Positions 11,829 to 25,559 of a DNA stretch of 64,000 bases are shown here, in pieces. The translations under genes were made by a program, and so were the position numbers. Under the pieces are notes generated by a model. The model did not search any database. It was given only the letters and a program-made list of their open reading frames with translations, and had not been told where the DNA came from. The stretch is from Omphalotus guepiniiformis. Lineage: Eukaryota; Basidiomycota; Agaricomycetes; Agaricales; Omphalotaceae. The stretch covers positions 372,001-436,000 of the forward strand of contig JAQOOI010000080.1 of NCBI GenBank assembly GCA_028554645.1, in the 5' to 3' direction. How positions within the stretch are numbered: the first letter of the stretch is position 1; each line of letters opens with the position of its first letter.

Positions 11829-13317
11829 TGTAGTAGATTATTCGTAACAAATGAAAAGATAAAAAGGTCAGAAGATGGGGGTGATGGAAAGAGCTGGTGA
11901 AGTTTATGTAATGCGATTAAATAGATATGTCAAGGCGATGCACATGCGCAGCAGAATGACAAGAAGTGATATTGAACAGTCAGCAAAAGGGTTGTGGGCG
12001 CTGTGAGGAACGGCGAGCTCACCTGGTTGCTAAAGAGCTCCTCAAGGTGTTGGGGCAAAGGGGAAGGCAACCGCCAGCAATTTTTGGAGGGTTGGCTTAT
12101 CCGATATATTTAGGGCAGGCTTTTCCCGGCTACCTGCCTAAAATGGTAAGTTGTGGCTGAACTTCGCCCACACACTTTGAAATGCAGGGGGCAGGGGCAA
12201 ACGCCTAGGAGGTCTCAGCTTTGTCGTTTTGCTCCATCTGGTATATTCAGTATTTCCTTCAAGGTTCTCGTGTTTTCTGTCTTTTGAACGTCTTCAGACG
12301 TCTAGCTCTGACCCACTGCACCTCGCCGGGGATTGGGGGTGTGATGGTTGTCAGGCGATATCATAAGTCAGCGCCGAACGGAAAAGACGGGCAATCGTAC
12401 GGTCGACTGTATCGGCATCACAATCGGTCATGGCGACGACGTTGACACTCTGCAAAGCTGTGAAGTACGTTGAAGACCGTCGAAGATCGTTGTGCGTACC
12501 TTTGAAACAAATATACAACCTTGAAGGGTCTTCACCTGAAAGATCCAGTCAGTAAGCGCTTCTACTTATTCGATTCAACATTGTTCGGCTGATTCTTGTC
12601 ACTTGTGTCGATGCATAGTTCGTTTCGTGAACAAGCTATGAACTAACTCCTTCGTCAATCGACAGGCACTTAGCGGACTTAATACGACGACAAATATATC
12701 TCAAAGTGGTCAGCATGTGCAGCAGATCACTGAAGGAAGCCAATTGGCAGCTCGGAATATTGCCAGCTCTGGTTCCGCCGACGTCCAAACCCAATGTGGA
12801 TGCTTTATACGGATTCTGTAGCACCATTAATGGCTCTTTCGAGGGGACTTCACCAATTCGAGTTATCGAGCTACCGATACATATTTCGTCTCCCGAGGTG
12901 TACATTATGGCAGTAATAAGTCGAACAGTGTTAGCGTTGACATTGGCCAAAGTATTTACACTAAAGCTGCAGTCTTAGGCTGGTGTCCCGGAGTTCAACG
13001 AGACTACTTTCGAGCATGTACTTACATTCAACGATAATTTCCGGTCCTACTAACGCAAGTAGGCCTTTATGATCTTCCCCATCGACCATCTAGTGCTTTT
13101 CCTTATGGTCAATGTCACAACAAATGTCGCTCTAGAACATCTATCCTGGACGGCTTCTAGCAGAGTTCAATGTCAATCTCAAATCATCGCATCCTTCGAA
13201 CGGAACTTGGAATTTACCCACTTTCAACCCAAGTTGAGCTTTCCGGTTAAGCCGTTTGCAGATACCCGCCTGTATACACGTTCTTCAATGTTCGGGTCGT
13301 TCAGGGTTTGAGAACAG
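11829..13317. other. Intergenic, actin upstream region
   Basis: About 1.5 kb holding the presumed actin promoter (11829-12200). Short overlapping ORFs on both strands around 12640-12980 (90-104 aa) have no intron support or recognisable motif and are not called. Confidence 0.4.
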
Positions 13318-13325
13318 TATATAAA
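13318..13325 (+). promoter_or_regulatory. TATA box of WSC gene
   Basis: tatataaa lies 74 nt upstream of the ATG at 13399, a usual fungal core-promoter distance. Confidence 0.55.
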
Positions 13326-13398
13326 GAGGTATTTCGAGGGGTTGGTGAAGTAGCAGACTGCTCTCTTTTGTGTTTGTCTGTCTTTGCCTCATCCAAAG

Positions 13399-16005
<2,607 letters not shown>

Positions 16006-16809
16006 TTGTTGGGTGTTTTCTTCTGTGTTCTTCTCGTTGGTTACGTTGGTTACGTTGGTTTTCTTTGCGCTCGAGTCGGGAGTAGTTTTTTTTTATGTTT
16101 GGGTTCTGTTACTTTGATTATATCGTTGTTTTCTCGTATTCGTATTCTTATCATTTTGATAAAGATAAAGTCAGTATTTGTGTTTTCTATGGGCTTGTAA
16201 CTGTCGGTCGACAGTGTCAAGAATTGTAAAAAGCTCAGAGTCATAGCGCCGAAAAATAACTCGCACTTCCCGGGCCGGCCTTCCTTCCTTCCATCCAACT
16301 CCAACTCCAACCAGTATTTTTCGCAAATGACTTTCTTGCTTTGTATTTGAGTCTGTCACGGTTTTAGGCACCCAAAAACTTGAAAGCTACTCGTGTTTGC
16401 CCATTCCTCCCATCCCCATCCCCATCCCCAGAGGAGAAATCATCGGCCTACCACCTCTGGGACATTCAAGTCACTCAAAGTCCAAGTCCAAGTCCAAGTA
16501 CAAGTACAAGTCCAAGCCCGAGTCTATTTCCCAACCTGGGACGGGGAAGATAGGGAGGATAGTAGGACTAGAATGTTGATACGACTCGGGAGTCGGAGTG
16601 CAAGGTCTTCATTCGCGATTTGGCTCTGGTAAGTCGGACATGAAGTCGTCGTCCTCCGCTGAGATTATTTACATAACAGGATTCAAATTCTGGATTCATT
16701 TGGGTTTGAAAGTCTACTGGACAGGCCCTTTAAGCCCCCCTACTCGAGTGCAACCACAACTACATCACTCGCAAATGCAACCACAACCACATCACACTCA
16801 CTCGCAAAA
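16006..16809. other. Intergenic with ccaagt microsatellite
   Basis: 3' flank of the WSC gene and of the dead CE4 gene. A short ccaagt/acaagt tandem tract lies at about 16473-16515. No gene is supported. Confidence 0.5.
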
Positions 16810-18303
16810 TCAAACCTTAACCTCAACCCCACCCTCAATCTCAACCCCCCCAATCCTACCTTCCTTAAACTCAACCGCCATCTCACCAAACGTGATCCAC
16901 TCAACGCCGGAGTGTGTGTTGATGTATTCGATGATCCTACGAACGCGTTCAGCGCTCGGCGTCCAGTAACAGAAACGTCGAGCTCGGGATTACGACTCGG
17001 ACTCACCGCCCATGCATCAAAACAACATGTGGTTTCCCACTAACCTGTGGATGAATCGATATTGGGAATATCGGAATATAAATGTATCGTAAGTACCGTA
17101 CGCGATATGCGTAGTCGAAGACTCGAAGACTCGAAGTGGTCTTTCCAGATTTTTTCGATGTGTTGATTTGTTGATGTGTTGATGTAGCCTTGCTGTTTTG
17201 TGAGGTGCGAGGTGTAAGGTTTAGTTTCTGAGGCACGGGAGAGGGATGGGGGAGGAAGAGGAGGGGGGAGGAGGGGGGGAAGGGGAGGGAGAGGAGAGGA
17301 GGGGGGAGAGGGGAAACTCACGGAGTTTGTTCCTGGGACTGGTTGGAATGGGGGCCAATCGTCCTATGGGCATCATGGTCAATCGAGCACGCTGAGGAGT
17401 ACAAGAGGAACCCGAACTTACTAAATGCCAATTCCCAGGAATCTCAACGATCCCACGTTTCATCCAAACCTCCGCATCCACTGGTTCCTTATCCTCACCA
17501 ATACTACCACTACCACTAACAGCGACATTCGTCTCCACCCAATCACTACAACTCGTATCAGGAGCATAATACGGTTGAACATCATGATGCATGAAAGAAT
17601 GATCGTACGTACGTAGATGATACCGTGTTTTTCGAGTTGGGGGGTATGTTTGTTTTGTTGTTAGCCATGCTGGGGCTGTGTAGCCTGCTGTCTAGGGGTT
17701 TGAAGATGTGAAGGAGGTTAGGATTTGGATTGATTTGGAGAGGACGGTTTCTTGTTGGGTTGGGGTCATGTGGCCTGGGTATCTACAGTACGTTGGGGTG
17801 GACGTTAGCACTGCGCGCGCCTTGGACTCGAAGGAGGAGGAGGAGGAGGAGGAGGAGGAGGGGGATTGTGACTTACTCATGCGTATACCCATGCAACCCA
17901 ATCTCATGTCCCGCATCTCTAACTCTCGCCATCTGTTTAGGAAAAGACTCGATTGTATGAGCTGGTGTGAACCATGTTGCTTTGATGTTGTATTTTGAGA
18001 GGAGGGTTAGGAGGCGGTCGATGCCTACTTACTACTGCGCCGTAGATACCGCGGGAGATGTTTGTGGGGTTTTGGGGTGTTCCGTTTTCGGTGTTTAGCC
18101 TAGGGGGCGAGGGGGAGGGGGAGGGGAGGGGGAGGGGGGCAGGAGATGATTGTAAGAGAGGCGGTGAGGAGGGGGGGGGGGGGGCGCGACTGCGTCGGCG
18201 TCGACTGGGGTTTGGGTAAGTGAGTGAGGTGAGGTGAGGTGAGCTTTGGGGGTTCGGATGATCACGTACTGCCATATCCAACGAGTACTCGTTTCTTGGT
18301 CAT
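16810..18303 (-). pseudogene. CE4 polysaccharide deacetylase, dead paralogue
   Basis: Minus-strand copy of the gene at 19642-21192, from MTKKRVLVGYG at 18303 to GGVEIEGGVEVKV and stop at 16810. Lesions: the Asn-Trp after DADAVA is replaced by a C-tract on this strand and the GC-type splice donor is lost. The frame breaks after SRGIYGA. A deletion after LTSFTSSNP creates TAG. Intact islands remain, such as [27 protein letters not shown] and IHPQVSGK. The introns have expanded into polypurine tracts. The two copies are divergent, about 1.3 kb apart. Confidence 0.88.
17225..17322 (+). repeat. Polypurine G-rich tract
   Basis: About 95 nt of almost pure G/A inside an intron position of the dead CE4 gene. 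A second tract lies at about 18100-18187, ending in a long G run. The living paralogue has only short tracts at the same places. Triplex or quadruplex formation is possible. Confidence 0.7.
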
Positions 18304-18589
18304 TTCCGCTCGCTTCAAGTTCTGGGTGTTGAGTGTTTTGTTCAGTTACGATAAGGACTCGAGAAGGAGATGAGGTTCGAGTTGGAGAATTTGCATGGTA
18401 TGGGTATTGTATTTATACTATTTACACAGTGAGTGTGCTAGGTGTCAACCGACCATCGCACTCTTGAGTCTTTCTGCAATCGCGCTTTGCAACTACTGCA
18501 GGGCAGCAGTGTACTGTGTGGTGTCTTATAAAGAATGTCCGTTGTGGTTGGGTGAATTACTCAGCTGTTGGTTCTTATGAAGATTGTCC

Positions 18590-19320
18590 GTGGGTTCGGA
18601 CAGGTTCGGGCATGAATGAACGTGACCGAGGGGTAACCTTTTTTCTCTAGAACTCGCGTCGCGCGACCAGGACTCGCATGATTCCCTTCCCTGCTACATA
18701 TTCCTGGAGTACCTCCCAAGCCCAAACGCTCTATGCATATGGCTTGACATACTACTGTCGACAGGCTGCTTTCAAACTATGCAACTCACCTGGCAATGGG
18801 ACGGAGGACTGGTCGGACTCTTCCGCGGATCTGGTTTGGTGATACGACGTCACCGACGTCGGAGGTGTGTCGTGTACGGTCGGAGACTTCCCGGGCCGGG
18901 ATCCCGTACGTCTTCTCGAACAACCATGACCACAAAACCTATTTCGAAAACCGAAGGCATCCTTATGTCCCACCTCCGTTCATAAACCGCCTACCAAACT
19001 CCACGCAGCCCTGAAGGATAACCAGGAGAAGGTTAATCCATATGCAGTGAACTAGACGGAGGGACGAATAAAGTCGTGGATGAGTGTTATTCGTGGTGGG
19101 TTCGGGGTGTTTTGTATTGGAGGGCGTCGAACGAGGATTGGATTGATGAAGGGGCGTTACTATCAATCAACACCACCCCGTACAGATTCCAATCCCACAT
19201 CATAAACGCCGGTCAATATCCCGCCGATGGATTACGTGATCGCCCTCCTTCCTCCTCCCTCGCTTCCTTTACCCCACATACATACTCACTCTCACACCAT
19301 CCCTAGACCCGTAGATTCGA
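18590..19320 (+). pseudogene. Unidentified gene remnant between CE4 copies
   Basis: The plus strand shows coding-like islands (CNSPGNGTEDWSDSS near 18777; DECYSWWVRGVLYW near 19077) broken by stops. The part at 18893-19170 is repeated at 27060-27400. Family not recognised. The remainder up to 19641 is presumably the divergent promoter zone of the CE4 pair. Confidence 0.45.
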
Positions 19321-19641
19321 ACCACACACTCTACTTACGACTACGCTTGTGACTTGATCTCAGTTGGTTCAATTTACGTTGATTTTGGCCCAGTGACACT
19401 AGAGATGAGAGTGAAGAAGAATTGAATCGAACCGAACCGAATCACGGAGATAAAAGCTGGTGGGGGCCTTGGGATTCAGTCTTGTCGTGAGTATGATACT
19501 CACAACGAAGCAGCGAAGGGCCTGATAATGACGCAGTGTGTGAAGCACTAATCAAGAATGTATAGTAAGTACTACATACATATGAACTTTAATTTCAAGC
19601 CCCATCATCCCCAATCCTCACTGCTACATTCAACAGCGGAC

Positions 19642-21192
19642 ATGACCAAGAAACGAGTGCTTGTTGGATATGGTAGTAAGTGATCATCACTGTACTTACT
19701 ACCCAGACGAACGGAATCTCAACCTTTTCCTCCCACCCACCCAGTCGACGTCGACGCAGTTGCAAACTGGCAAGTCCCCCCCGGGCCTCTCGTTACAAAT
19801 CGTCTCATGACCCCCTCCCCCCTCAGGATAAACACCGAAGACGGAACACCCCAAAACCCAACAAACGTCTCCCGCGGTATATACGGCGCAACAGTCGGTG
19901 TCGATAGACTACTCGACTTACTAACAAGATATAATATTAAAGCTACTTGGTTTACGCCGGCGCATACTATTGAGTCTTTTCCGAAGCAGTTGGCGAAAGT
20001 TAGGGATGCGGGACATGAGATTGGGTTGCATGGATATACTCATGAGTTGAGTCGTGGATTTCAATATTCAAATGTCAAGGCCTCAGCGCTCACGTCCCTT
20101 GGTCACTGGTGGCCAGATACCCAGGCCACATGACCTCAAACCAACAACTCGCAGTCCTCTCCAAATCAATCCAAATCCTAACCTCATTCACAGGTCACAA
20201 ACCCCTAGGATACACCGCCCCAGCATGGTTAACGAGTAAAGACCTCATCCCCCAACTACAACAATTTGGTATCGTCTATGATCATTCGTTCATGCATCAT
20301 GATGTGAAGATGTATTATGCACCTGATACGAGTTGTAGTGAGTGGGTTGAGACGAAGTTTAAGTTGGGGGAGGAGGAGGAGGATGCGGGGGTTTGGATGA
20401 GACCTATGACAAAGTTGGTGCCTAGTGGGGTTGTTGAGATTCCGGCGAATTGGCATTTGGTGAGTTTACTTTAAGTTTTAGTACCCCCCCCCCCCCAGCG
20501 AGCGTGCGAGGATGGATGAATGAATGATGATGATATACGCACGTAGGATGATTGGCCTCCGTTACAACCAAAACCGGGATCACCTTCAGTGAGTTCCTCC
20601 CTCTTCCCCTCTTCCCCTCTTCCCCACTCCCTCTCTGTATCTTTCCGCTCGAGCATGGCAAGGCCTAACTCGTAAAACGAACTTGAAACTAAATATTAAA
20701 TCTCAAAACCAAACCTGAAACTAAATATAATATTAAATCTTAAAACCAAACTTAAAACAGCACGGCTACGTCGACACATCCGTCGTTGAAAAACTCTGGA
20801 TGGATCAATTCGATTATGCGTATCGGATGTATGATACGTTTGTTTTTCCGATGACGATTCATCCGCAGGTTAGTGGGAAGTTGCATGGTGTTTTGATGCA
20901 TGAACGGTGAGCTTCCTTCCGCGATATTCTCTTTTCTTTTCTTTTCTTTTCTTGTCGTGTCGTGTCGTTTCTTTTCTTGTGTTTTGGTGTTTCCGAGTCT
21001 GCGATCTGCGCGCGGCATATTAGAGTCTAGTATACTGAGAATGTCTGGGTTTGCGTTTGGGTTTGATGTAGGATCATCGAGCATATTAATAAACATGAAG
21101 GTGTTGAGTGGATGACGTTTGGTGAGATGGCGGTGGAGTTTAAGGAGGGTAGGATTGAGGGGGTTGAGGTTGAGGGAGGGGTTGAGGTCTAG
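19642..21192 (+). CDS. CE4 polysaccharide deacetylase
   Basis: Seven exons: 19642-19675, 19745-19769, 19827-20045, 20117-20459, 20547-20588, 20761-20906 and 21072-21192; 309 aa with all phases matching. The NodB-type fold is shown by the D-V-D-A-V metal motif, [13 protein letters not shown], the H-x-x-x-H-type block [17 protein letters not shown] and SFMHHD. This resembles the PgdA/PuuE-like branch of carbohydrate esterase 4. Such enzymes hydrolyse C-N bonds such as N-acetyl groups; the substrate here is unknown. No signal peptide, so probably cytosolic. Intron 2 uses a GC-AG donor (gcaagt at 19770), needed to give NWINTEDG. Divergent to its dead paralogue. Confidence 0.87.
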
Positions 21193-21485
21193 GTGTGATT
21201 TTGGGTTGTGTTTGTAGGAGTAGGAGTAGGGACGAGTAGGAGAGAAAGGCCTGTCCAAACCGAATCTTCAATCCTGTTACAAATGAATCTCAGCGGACTC
21301 CTGTCGCATTATTCAACCACTGGCACTTACCAGAGCCACACCGCCGCGCCGTGCAAAGCAACAGCAACCCTTGAATCAACCCCCCCCCCGGCTTTAAATA
21401 AATCTCTACATACCCAGCCGGGCCAGCCCAAAGACATTAGATAATATCCAACAACTCAATGGTGGTGGTGGTGGTTGAGCGCAGA

Positions 21486-21600
21486 CGTACGGGATCCCGG
21501 GCCGGGGATTTGATTTGTTGATTTGTGGCTGTTTACGAGGACATTGGCCGTCTACAACGACGACGAATAAACGTCCAAGTTTTTCTTCCCTAACCACCAC
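21486..21600 (+). repeat. Interspersed repeat with gggatcccgggcc core
   Basis: The core cgggatcccgggccgggg is followed by ttgatttgtt, tgtttac, gaggaca and tacaacgacgacga. Related copies lie at about 22773-22960 and, reversed, at 26925-27075; a short core copy is at 18891. The flanks differ between copies, so it is dispersed rather than part of one long duplication. Confidence 0.6.
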
Positions 21601-21747
21601 TGAAATTATTGCCAGCAATTCTATAGTGCCTCAATGACTTGAACTCGAATTCGGAATTTCGGAATTTCGGAATTAGAGGGTGGGGGTGGGAGGCAAGCTG
21701 AGGCAAGTCGAGTCCTGTCCTTACTTTCTTTCAATGCTGAATAAGGT

Positions 21748-22130
21748 CGAATATGTATAGAAACCAAAGTATCTGGACTTGAACTTTTTCGCAAAAATCG
21801 ACGAGAATGGCTGTAGATAGCCACATGGGAATGATGTTACACATGCAAATCCTACTTAAATGATATCGAACTCCCGGAACCCCGAACCCTTGCAACTTAC
21901 GTATATGACAAGGGAAAGGCTCGATAAGTAGACAGAGAATCGATTCGTGAATGTGGAAGCAAAGCTGTTGAGGTAAATCGCTCCCCTTCCCCCCCCGGGC
22001 TGGAAGAAAATCACGCCCTTGTCTTGTAAAATCTGACAAGGATTCGGGAATACCCAGATGTACGAATTCTTGCTAGAACTGAAGCTTGAAGGCTTATTTG
22101 AAACGATGGGATGGTGTTGCGACTAAGGAT
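21748..22130 (+). pseudogene. MED10 relic (exons 2-3)
   Basis: Degenerate similarity to exons 2 and 3 of the intact MED10 gene (54257-54987, minus): the acag acceptor, the AAAAATCGACGA stretch, ATGATATCGAACTCCCGGAA, and a broken exon 3 from about 22020. Exon 1 is absent and the frame is lost. Confidence 0.7.
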
Positions 22131-22271
22131 TGAGGCGACGGGGTGATATTCTAAGTGGACCCCCGTCCCCAGGATGTTTAGGTGTGGAGCGGTGGTGTTC
22201 AATGTATGGGCCTCCAATTGCAAGGGGAGTCTGCGGGGGTGGTGGTGGAGGTCCGTCGCTTGTCATCCTTA

Positions 22272-22770
22272 TGTCTTCTTCTTCGCCGTCCAAACCGTCC
22301 ACTTCTTACGTTTGCGATACTCTTCCAGCGCCGAGATTGTCCAAGGACACCGACCAACAGAACACTTACGTCGTAGACGAGCCCGCTCCCGTTCTCGACC
22401 TGGACGAATCCAAAGCACCCGTTGACAGTCCGAAGGATGCTCCGTCTATCCCTCAACAACCACCTGCAAGAAAGCTCTGCGCGAGGCATCAGCGGATGGC
22501 TGATGAGGGGACCAACTTGAAACTGCAGCAATTATCATCGAAATCGCTGTTTTTGCCTTGAATCTAGCTCTAAATTTCATCTTTCCAGTCTTTAGATGCA
22601 CTACCCCTAGAAGACCGAGAAGCGGTCAGCGCTGTATGGTCCAATTTCTCCTCATCATCGCATCCTCGTCGCGCTCTAATCCTGCATGGTCTCCTCACGA
22701 TGTGCTGTTTCTCGCAGCTATCCCTTCTATCAGAACAATTATCTGATCTCATCTGTATCATGGTTTGTTG
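22272..22770 (+). pseudogene. Truncated Met30/SconB-like F-box gene
   Basis: An ATG-led N-terminal part (MSSSSPSKPSTS) leads into ARHQRMADEGTNLKLQQ. After a decayed intron (acceptor at 22589, donor GT lost) it continues SLDALPLEDREAVSAVWSN and a hydrophobic helix ending LSEQLSDLI. This resembles the region just before the F-box of Met30/sulfur-controller-2 proteins (F-box plus WD40 substrate receptors of SCF ligases). The F-box and WD40 repeats are missing: the sequence runs straight into the gggatcccgggcc repeat at 22773. Confidence 0.65.
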
Positions 22771-22772
22771 TA

Positions 22773-22960
22773 CGGGATCCCGGGCCGGGGGGTGATTGTG
22801 GATTTTTGATTTGTTACTGTTTACTAACGAGGACACTGGCAGCCTACAACGACGACGACGACGATGTCGACGGATGCACGCGCTCATCGACTGTACCCGT
22901 ACCAGTGACTCGGACTCGGATGAGCTTCCAAGTTTCTATCCCTTCCCTTCCTTCCTTCCT
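22773..22960 (+). repeat. Interspersed repeat, second copy
   Basis: Longest forward copy of the gggatcccgggccgggg repeat; it directly truncates the Met30-like fragment. The inverted counterpart is at 26925-27075. 22961-23470 has no supported gene. Confidence 0.6.
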
Positions 22961-23340
22961 TTCTTCTGTTGACTGCGCGGAGTTCGTGCCGATACTCCGC
23001 CAGTTCCAGCGGAGCGAAGCAAGAGTGGTGAGTTGCTTTCCCACGCCTCTTCCAGCTTTCAGCAATTCTCATCTTCAGCTGTGTCGGCAGCAGCAGCCTC
23101 AGCATAGCAGAAATACATCACCGCTCGTTTTCTTTCACCCACCCGGTCCCTCCCTTTCAAGGCATCAAAGTTACTTTGTATTATGCAGTCTTACGAGTAA
23201 TTAACAGCGCAGCTTATTTTCGATGAATGCAGTAGATTACAGATCGCGACCTTTTAGCAATGCAATAGTTATCACACAGTAGTCAGATTGTTGCAGTTCA
23301 GTTACCTGGGAGCATCGGTGAGGGTGAGTAATCGTAGGAT

Positions 23341-23377
23341 GCAAGGGGGCCCACCCGCCCAGCGGGCGACCCCTTGC
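23341..23377 (+). other. GC-rich hairpin
   Basis: gcaagggg (23341-23348) pairs with ccccttgc (23370-23377), and inside it cgccc (23356-23360) pairs with gggcg (23364-23368) around an agc loop. A short gcatgcttcgcatgc palindrome lies about 15 nt downstream. Function unknown. Confidence 0.45.
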
Positions 23378-23934
23378 GTCCCGCGTCCGCGCATGCTTCG
23401 CATGCCCAGCCCAACCTCCCCTTAGCTTGCCCTCACCCAACGGCTTGCGTAGACGAAGGTGGATTCTATATCCCACACGTAACGAATCAAGAAGCCTTCC
23501 AGAAAATCAAATAGCCCATCCTGATTCCTGGGCAATAAAATACTCATGACTCGACGCTCTCGAGTTCTTTCATAAACGCGACCACGACTATCATTCCTGC
23601 CCCAACACTCACACTGACCTTACAATGACTGAGAATCGAAACTCGAGGTCTTACCGGCACCGGCTAAGTGCTATTCGGAATCGTTCACCTCGTTCATCTC
23701 CTGAAGGCTCTAACACTCATCCCACGAACACTAATATCACCTTGCCAGACCCAACTCAGTACCTGAGAGGAGATCGAAGAGTCAACTCAAGTATGTTCTC
23801 ACATGCTCAAAATTTTGTGATATACGATGGGACTTTTGTTATTATCAATGGCGGCGGCTACTACAACCACAACAACTATCATCAGCAATACCATAGAGCC
23901 TCATTGCCTTTTCCTTATTGGGATTTGAACGGGC

Positions 23935-24142
23935 TGTAGAAATACGTGATCATGATGATCAAACTTGACACTTACGGAGGTCCGATATCGTGCCGGGCAT
24001 CCGTTTCGGTACCTAGATTAGCTCACGTAGATACATATATACGTCTTAATGTGATCCAGGAACCCCCACGCGCTTGCTTCGGGTTCCCTGCTTATACTGG
24101 AATTCTGTCGCTTTTCTTACTCTCTAAGGCCGAAATCTAACA
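23935..24142 (+). repeat. 5' LTR of gag-only element
   Basis: 208 bp; differs from the 3' LTR near 23945 (c/t) and near its end (tctaaca versus tccaaca). Confidence 0.9.
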
Positions 24143-24334
24143 CAAGCGCGTTAGCACAACCCATACCGGCCGTCACTCAGTGTTCGCTAACTGTCTGGGA
24201 CTCTGTTTACTCACTCGCTGTTGCTGTTACCCCTATTTGATTCAACGACTGGGCTAGGCTCACTGTCCCGCTAGTGCTGGTGTTTATCATCTATTTCCTG
24301 TTCACCTACTCGATTCTATTGTTCTACTATCACT

Positions 24335-25192
24335 ATGTCTGAAGATTCTGGACGCATTTCCTTCCCAAAACTCAATGACACCAACTATGGTACCTGGTCC
24401 CTTATGATGGAGGCTGAGCTTACTCGAAAGAGTCTCTTCCTGGACATTGTCGAGATCATTGTTGATTTTGTTGATGCCAAGGGGGCGGAACGGTCACAGG
24501 AGGAGATCACAGAGGAGATAGCGAAGAAGAAGAAGGCGAGGAAGGCTACGAAGATGGCTGAGGCTCGGGCGGAGATGATTCTTTGCGTGGAACCTAGTCA
24601 GTTGGCGCATATGTGTGACAAGGATCCGTTGGTGGTTTGGGAGGACTTGCGAGCTGTGCACCGTGCACGAGGCTTTGCAACGTCTGTTGCCCTTCGGAAG
24701 CGGTTCTTGTCGATGAAGATGAAGAAGGGTCAGTTGATGGTGAATTGGATTGGAGAGGTGAAGACGCAGGCATTCGAGATGCAGGCAGCTGGCATTTCCG
24801 TTTCTGACCACGATCAGATTCTTGCTCTCACCACTGGTCTTCCTCCTGCGTACAAGACGATCATCACAACATTTGGCCAGCTTCATCCTTCCATGCTCAC
24901 ACTCGATTATGTTATTATTCAGTTGTTGAACGAGGAGGTCAACATCAATGCCGATAAATCCACCAATTCCTCTACAGCTACAGGCCACACTTCCAATGAC
25001 GTTGCTCTTGCTGCTATATCCGTTAAGTCATTCAATCGCTGCTATGCTTGTGGCTCAGGTGATCATCTCAAGCGAGATTGTCCACTGATGAAGGAGTTTG
25101 AGGCTTGGAAGAAATCGAAGGTGGCTGCTGGGGAGGCAAATGCTGTTCTGGAAGACGAGGACACCATTGCGGAGGAAGATTTTGCTTATTGA
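24335..25192 (+). CDS. Gag of non-autonomous LTR element
   Basis: 285 aa, single exon. The N-terminus KLNDTNYGTWSLMMEAEL is the classic copia Gag start (UBN2/DUF4219 type). The middle has the Gag helical region (SVALRKRFLSMKM, TGLPPAYKTIITTF). A CCHC knuckle CYACGSGDHLKRDC lies near residues 234-247. It ends in an acidic tail EDTIAEEDFAY. The frame is intact, which suggests selection for Gag function although pol is missing. It is not the same Gag lineage as the copia element at 3088 judging by sequence. Confidence 0.92.
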   Translation: MSEDSGRISFPKLNDTNYGTWSLMMEAELTRKSLFLDIVEIIVDFVDAKGAERSQEEITEEIAKKKKARKATKMAEARAEMILCVEPSQLAHMCDKDPLVVWEDLRAVHRARGFATSVALRKRFLSMKMKKGQLMVNWIGEVKTQAFEMQAAGISVSDHDQILALTTGLPPAYKTIITTFGQLHPSMLTLDYVIIQLLNEEVNINADKSTNSSTATGHTSNDVALAAISVKSFNRCYACGSGDHLKRDCPLMKEFEAWKKSKVAAGEANAVLEDEDTIAEEDFAY

Positions 25193-25299
25193 TTTTGTGC
25201 GTTCTTTAATTCTTTTGATATTCTTTTCATTCTGGGGGAGTACTTCCCATATACCTTTAGACTTCTTTCACTTTTCTCGTGTCCAAGTTTGTGGGGGAG

Positions 25300-25507
25300 T
25301 GTAGAAATATGTGATCATGATGATCAAACTTGACACTTACGGAGGTCCGATATCGTGCCGGGCATCCGTTTCGGTACCTAGATTAGCTCACGTAGATACA
25401 TATATACGTCTTAATGTGATCCAGGAACCCCCACGCGCTTGCTTCGGGTTCCCTGCTTATACTGGAATTCTGTCGCTTTTCTTACTCTCTAAGGCCGAAA
25501 TCCAACA
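25300..25507 (+). repeat. 3' LTR of gag-only element
   Basis: 208 bp, followed directly by the cgggc target-site copy. Confidence 0.9.
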
Positions 25508-25559
25508 CGGGCAGGAAAGGCTCGAAACTCGGGGTCAGTGGGTTGTTGAACTCTAGGGG

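Larger units (their letters stand above)
23935..25507 (+). mobile_element. Gag-only LTR element (TR-GAG-like)
   Basis: A 1573-bp element with 208-bp LTRs (23935-24142 and 25300-25507) starting TG and ending CA, differing at only two positions that I see. The target-site duplication is cgggc (23930-23934 and 25508-25512). A purine tract gtgggggag precedes the 3' LTR. The only ORF is a copia-type gag (24335-25192); there is no protease, integrase, RT or RNase H and no room for them. It must be mobilised in trans. It inserted within a gene whose pre-insertion structure is visible in the paralogue. Confidence 0.92.
23625..25556 (+). pseudogene. GGTF-type small gene split by LTR element
   Basis: The ORF starts MTENRNSRSYRHRL and includes SSMFSHAQNF and the GGTF-INGGGYYNHNNY block. 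It is interrupted after WDLNG by the LTR element (23935-25507) and resumes at 25508 (QERLETRGQWVVEL, stop 25556). The intact inverted paralogue at 26339-26716 shows the uninterrupted reading. The promoter is also duplicated: 23475-23624 mirrors 26717-26885. The pattern of a short basic segment followed by a GGTF/INGGG/Asn-rich motif recalls leaders of agaricomycete NLR-like proteins; that link is an inference. Confidence 0.7.

Noticed and set aside
12636..12978. Overlapping ORFs of 104 aa (minus) and 90 aa (plus)
   Set aside because: No motif, no splice support, no paralogue in the window, and both strands are equally open.
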